Shown here: positions 63,601 to 64,000 of the stretch, in pieces
How the letters are laid out: each line of letters starts with the position of its first letter
How positions within the stretch are numbered: position 1 is the stretch's first letter
Origin: Filimonas lacunae
GTDB taxonomy: Bacteria > Bacteroidota > Bacteroidia > Chitinophagales > Chitinophagaceae
DNA length: 64,000 nt
Assembly (NCBI RefSeq): GCF_002355595.1
Contig: NZ_AP017422.1
Span: forward strand, 6,886,823-6,950,822
Direction of reading: 5' to 3'
Translations under genes and position numbers: made by a program
Notes under the pieces: generated by a model
Seen by the model: the letters and a program-made list of their open reading frames with translations, nothing else
What the model was told of the DNA's origin: nothing
Databases searched by the model: none

Positions 63601-64000
63601 GTAGCAGAAGGGTTTAATGCTACCCTTTTTATACTGGTATCCAGTAGCCTTAAAAAGGGCTTACCGTCTTTATAAGTAAACTCAAATTTGCCTTCTATGT
63701 CATCTGCCAATGAATAACCATATAAGGCTAATAACTTATCCTTTTCTTTATCCCAGTTGCGAATAGAATCAAAATAATTGGGGCCGTGGCTATTGAGAAG
63801 TTGAAGAAGCAGTATCGTTTTATGTACACAAAGTGGGTGGGAGGGATCTTCGCCGCAGTTGCAGCTGGTGTCAAAGTTTCGTTCTTCATTTTTCTGAATC
63901 AGTACTTTCTGCACCTTCTCATCGTATTCCACCTCGGCAAGTACCCTTTCGTCTTTGGCTTCCAGAATATTGGCTTTAGACGATCGTAAATAAGTCTCTG
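60621..64000 (-). CDS. SWIM-type zinc finger SNF2 helicase (5' end outside window)
   Basis: The reading frame is open to the right edge, so the true start lies beyond; a GTG at 63932 is only internal. A SWIM zinc finger (CNCG...PLCVHK) lies about 45 residues from the edge. After a long middle region come the SNF2 motifs: DDMGLGKTIQ (Walker A), VVLDESQAIKN (DExQ), LSGTPLQNN, VFLISLKAGGVGLNL and QAIDRTHRIGQ (motif VI). It is a double-strand translocase that remodels protein-DNA complexes, possibly in transcription recycling or defence-independent repair. At least 1126 residues are in view. Confidence 0.92.
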   Translation of the reverse strand, partial: ETYLRSSKANILEAKDERVLAEVEYDEKVQKVLIQKNEERNFDTSCNCGEDPSHPLCVHKTILLLQLLNSHGPNYFDSIRNWDKEKDKLLALYGYSLADDIEGKFEFTYKDGKPFLRLLDTSIKRVALNPSATSAAPKPVVAPVLPQQEVMEEVINANEEEEKRPAYKVGVVFSNNQHQYPWLQVDAIQGESNEEQNAFVGKVEKLDLAKFINTEIFDESDKALVQQLRKLLPGEVSRYLNRNSPFSAIWENIVQQHDDALPEETRHLIVEYLHPRYKKLVTDIAGAPFAYLLPPGKAFQTSNLQSVICAEELITPEFVVNQKDGKFEISCFVKVSDGRFNISENELSTPLLFKLHDALYLWKKAEDVMLAEKFMPSGVIVIDEENWEKELQNFVLPLTKEYQVTFSNVQKEEVKDLKPEIKLLLRERGDYLLFQPVFSYKGYEVKAGDKEKVILPVADKLLVIHRNIEAEENFFKQIENLHSGFIRPEEGNLLALKGAEVLKNNWFFLFVDAVKEMNLPVFGFEALKSFRFNTAKPSTKIFISSHTDWFDAKVDIHFGDQQVTVADVKKALANKQQYVQLQDGTLGILPEEWIKKYSLLFRVGDGKSGSNIKLSKYHFSVIEELYEQRDEEELVFQLEAKYEKLREFQNIPVVDAPEHLQPILRPYQTSGFQWLNYLSQVQWGGILADDMGLGKTIQALSFLHHLKKENDDMRALVVCPTTLMYNWENEIKKFTPNLKYYIHHGGLRNTETLMDASIDVIITTYGTLRSDIKYFSEIAFDYVVLDESQAIKNPASKVTKAACVLNAKNRLCLSGTPLQNNTFDIYAQMNFLNPGMLGSMEFFKQEFSVPIDKFGEKEQKEHLRRLLFPFILRRTKEQVAKDLPAKSEMILFCEMGKEQREIYDAYRNDYRDKILGVVDSQGVGRSQLTILQGLMKLRQICDSPAIIKEDETFPNASVKLEELGREISENISNHKALVFSQFLGMLALIRAKLTELGIDYEYFDGSTSAPDREKAIRRFQSEDSCRVFLISLKAGGVGLNLTAADYVYIVDPWWNPAVEQQAIDRTHRIGQTKNIFAYRMICKDTVEDKILLLQEKKKALAADLITDDAGFVKSLTRDDIEYLFS

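Noticed and set aside
1-64000. CRISPR arrays, insertion sequences, integrases
   Set aside because: No direct repeats with regular spacers, no transposase or recombinase motifs, and no paired terminal inverted repeats were seen.

Overview
The window reads as a chromosomal segment of a Bacteroidota bacterium, most likely family Chitinophagaceae (Chitinophaga/Niastella/Filimonas-like). This is inferred from gene families and promoters, not from an rRNA gene. Markers are two large outer-membrane beta-barrel proteins with an N-terminal carboxypeptidase-regulatory domain, a GLPGLI protein, DUF5606, DUF4369/DUF5106-thioredoxin, the ArgF' type of transcarbamylase, futalosine-pathway MqnC, and several promoters of the Bacteroidota form (TTG/TTTG, about 19-23 bases, TAnnTTTG). 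I see no rRNA, tRNA, CRISPR array, insertion sequence or integrase. Genes run off both ends of the window.

Layout. 1-8.3 kb: a truncated thioredoxin-type lipid/periplasmic protein, then a plus-strand run of rlmD, two rhomboid-family proteins, two membrane-anchored endonuclease/exonuclease/phosphatase proteins and cysS. 8.4-15.8 kb: an SDR enzyme with a Crp/Fnr regulator, a DUF1345 membrane protein, a divergent metal locus (MerC-like protein versus SCO-fur), an M3 oligopeptidase, DUF5606 and an NlpE-like lipoprotein. 15.8-20.2 kb: the accessory part, with small orphan genes, a rod-shaped candidate ncRNA (6S-like), a 21-bp tandem repeat array encoding heptapeptides, and a three-gene split HipBST-type toxin-antitoxin operon with an inverted repeat around its promoter. 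20.2-25.7 kb: SMUG2-type glycosylase, purU, polA and two small proteins. 25.8-41.3 kb: an LprI-like protein, two amidohydrolase-fold exported proteins, glucokinase, a fused E1 dehydrogenase, a small holin-like membrane protein, a pair of M16 peptidases, DUF2157/DUF4401 membrane proteins and an aspartyl protease with a PDZ domain. 41.4-48.6 kb: mqnC, a two-component system, a divergent GLPGLI gene and an outer-membrane barrel. 48.7-57.2 kb: a complete eight-gene arginine operon (GNAT, argG, argC, argD, argF', argB, argE, argH). 57.5-64 kb: a second barrel protein and a SWIM-SNF2 helicase cut by the window edge.

Most regulatory content can be read directly. One 7-3-7 palindrome lies inside both promoters of the MerC and SCO-fur units and is very probably the Fur-family operator. 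The hip promoter is bracketed by two perfect 11-bp half sites. A 6-2-6 palindrome separates the Crp/Fnr gene from the SDR gene. An 8-3-8 palindrome overlaps the start of the first barrel gene. Strong hairpins separate most convergent gene pairs.

The best candidates for something undescribed are the 21-bp/heptapeptide array directly behind the split hip operon, the structured RNA at about 17.1 kb, and the arginine transcarbamylase that has neither of the two known specificity residues at position 90.
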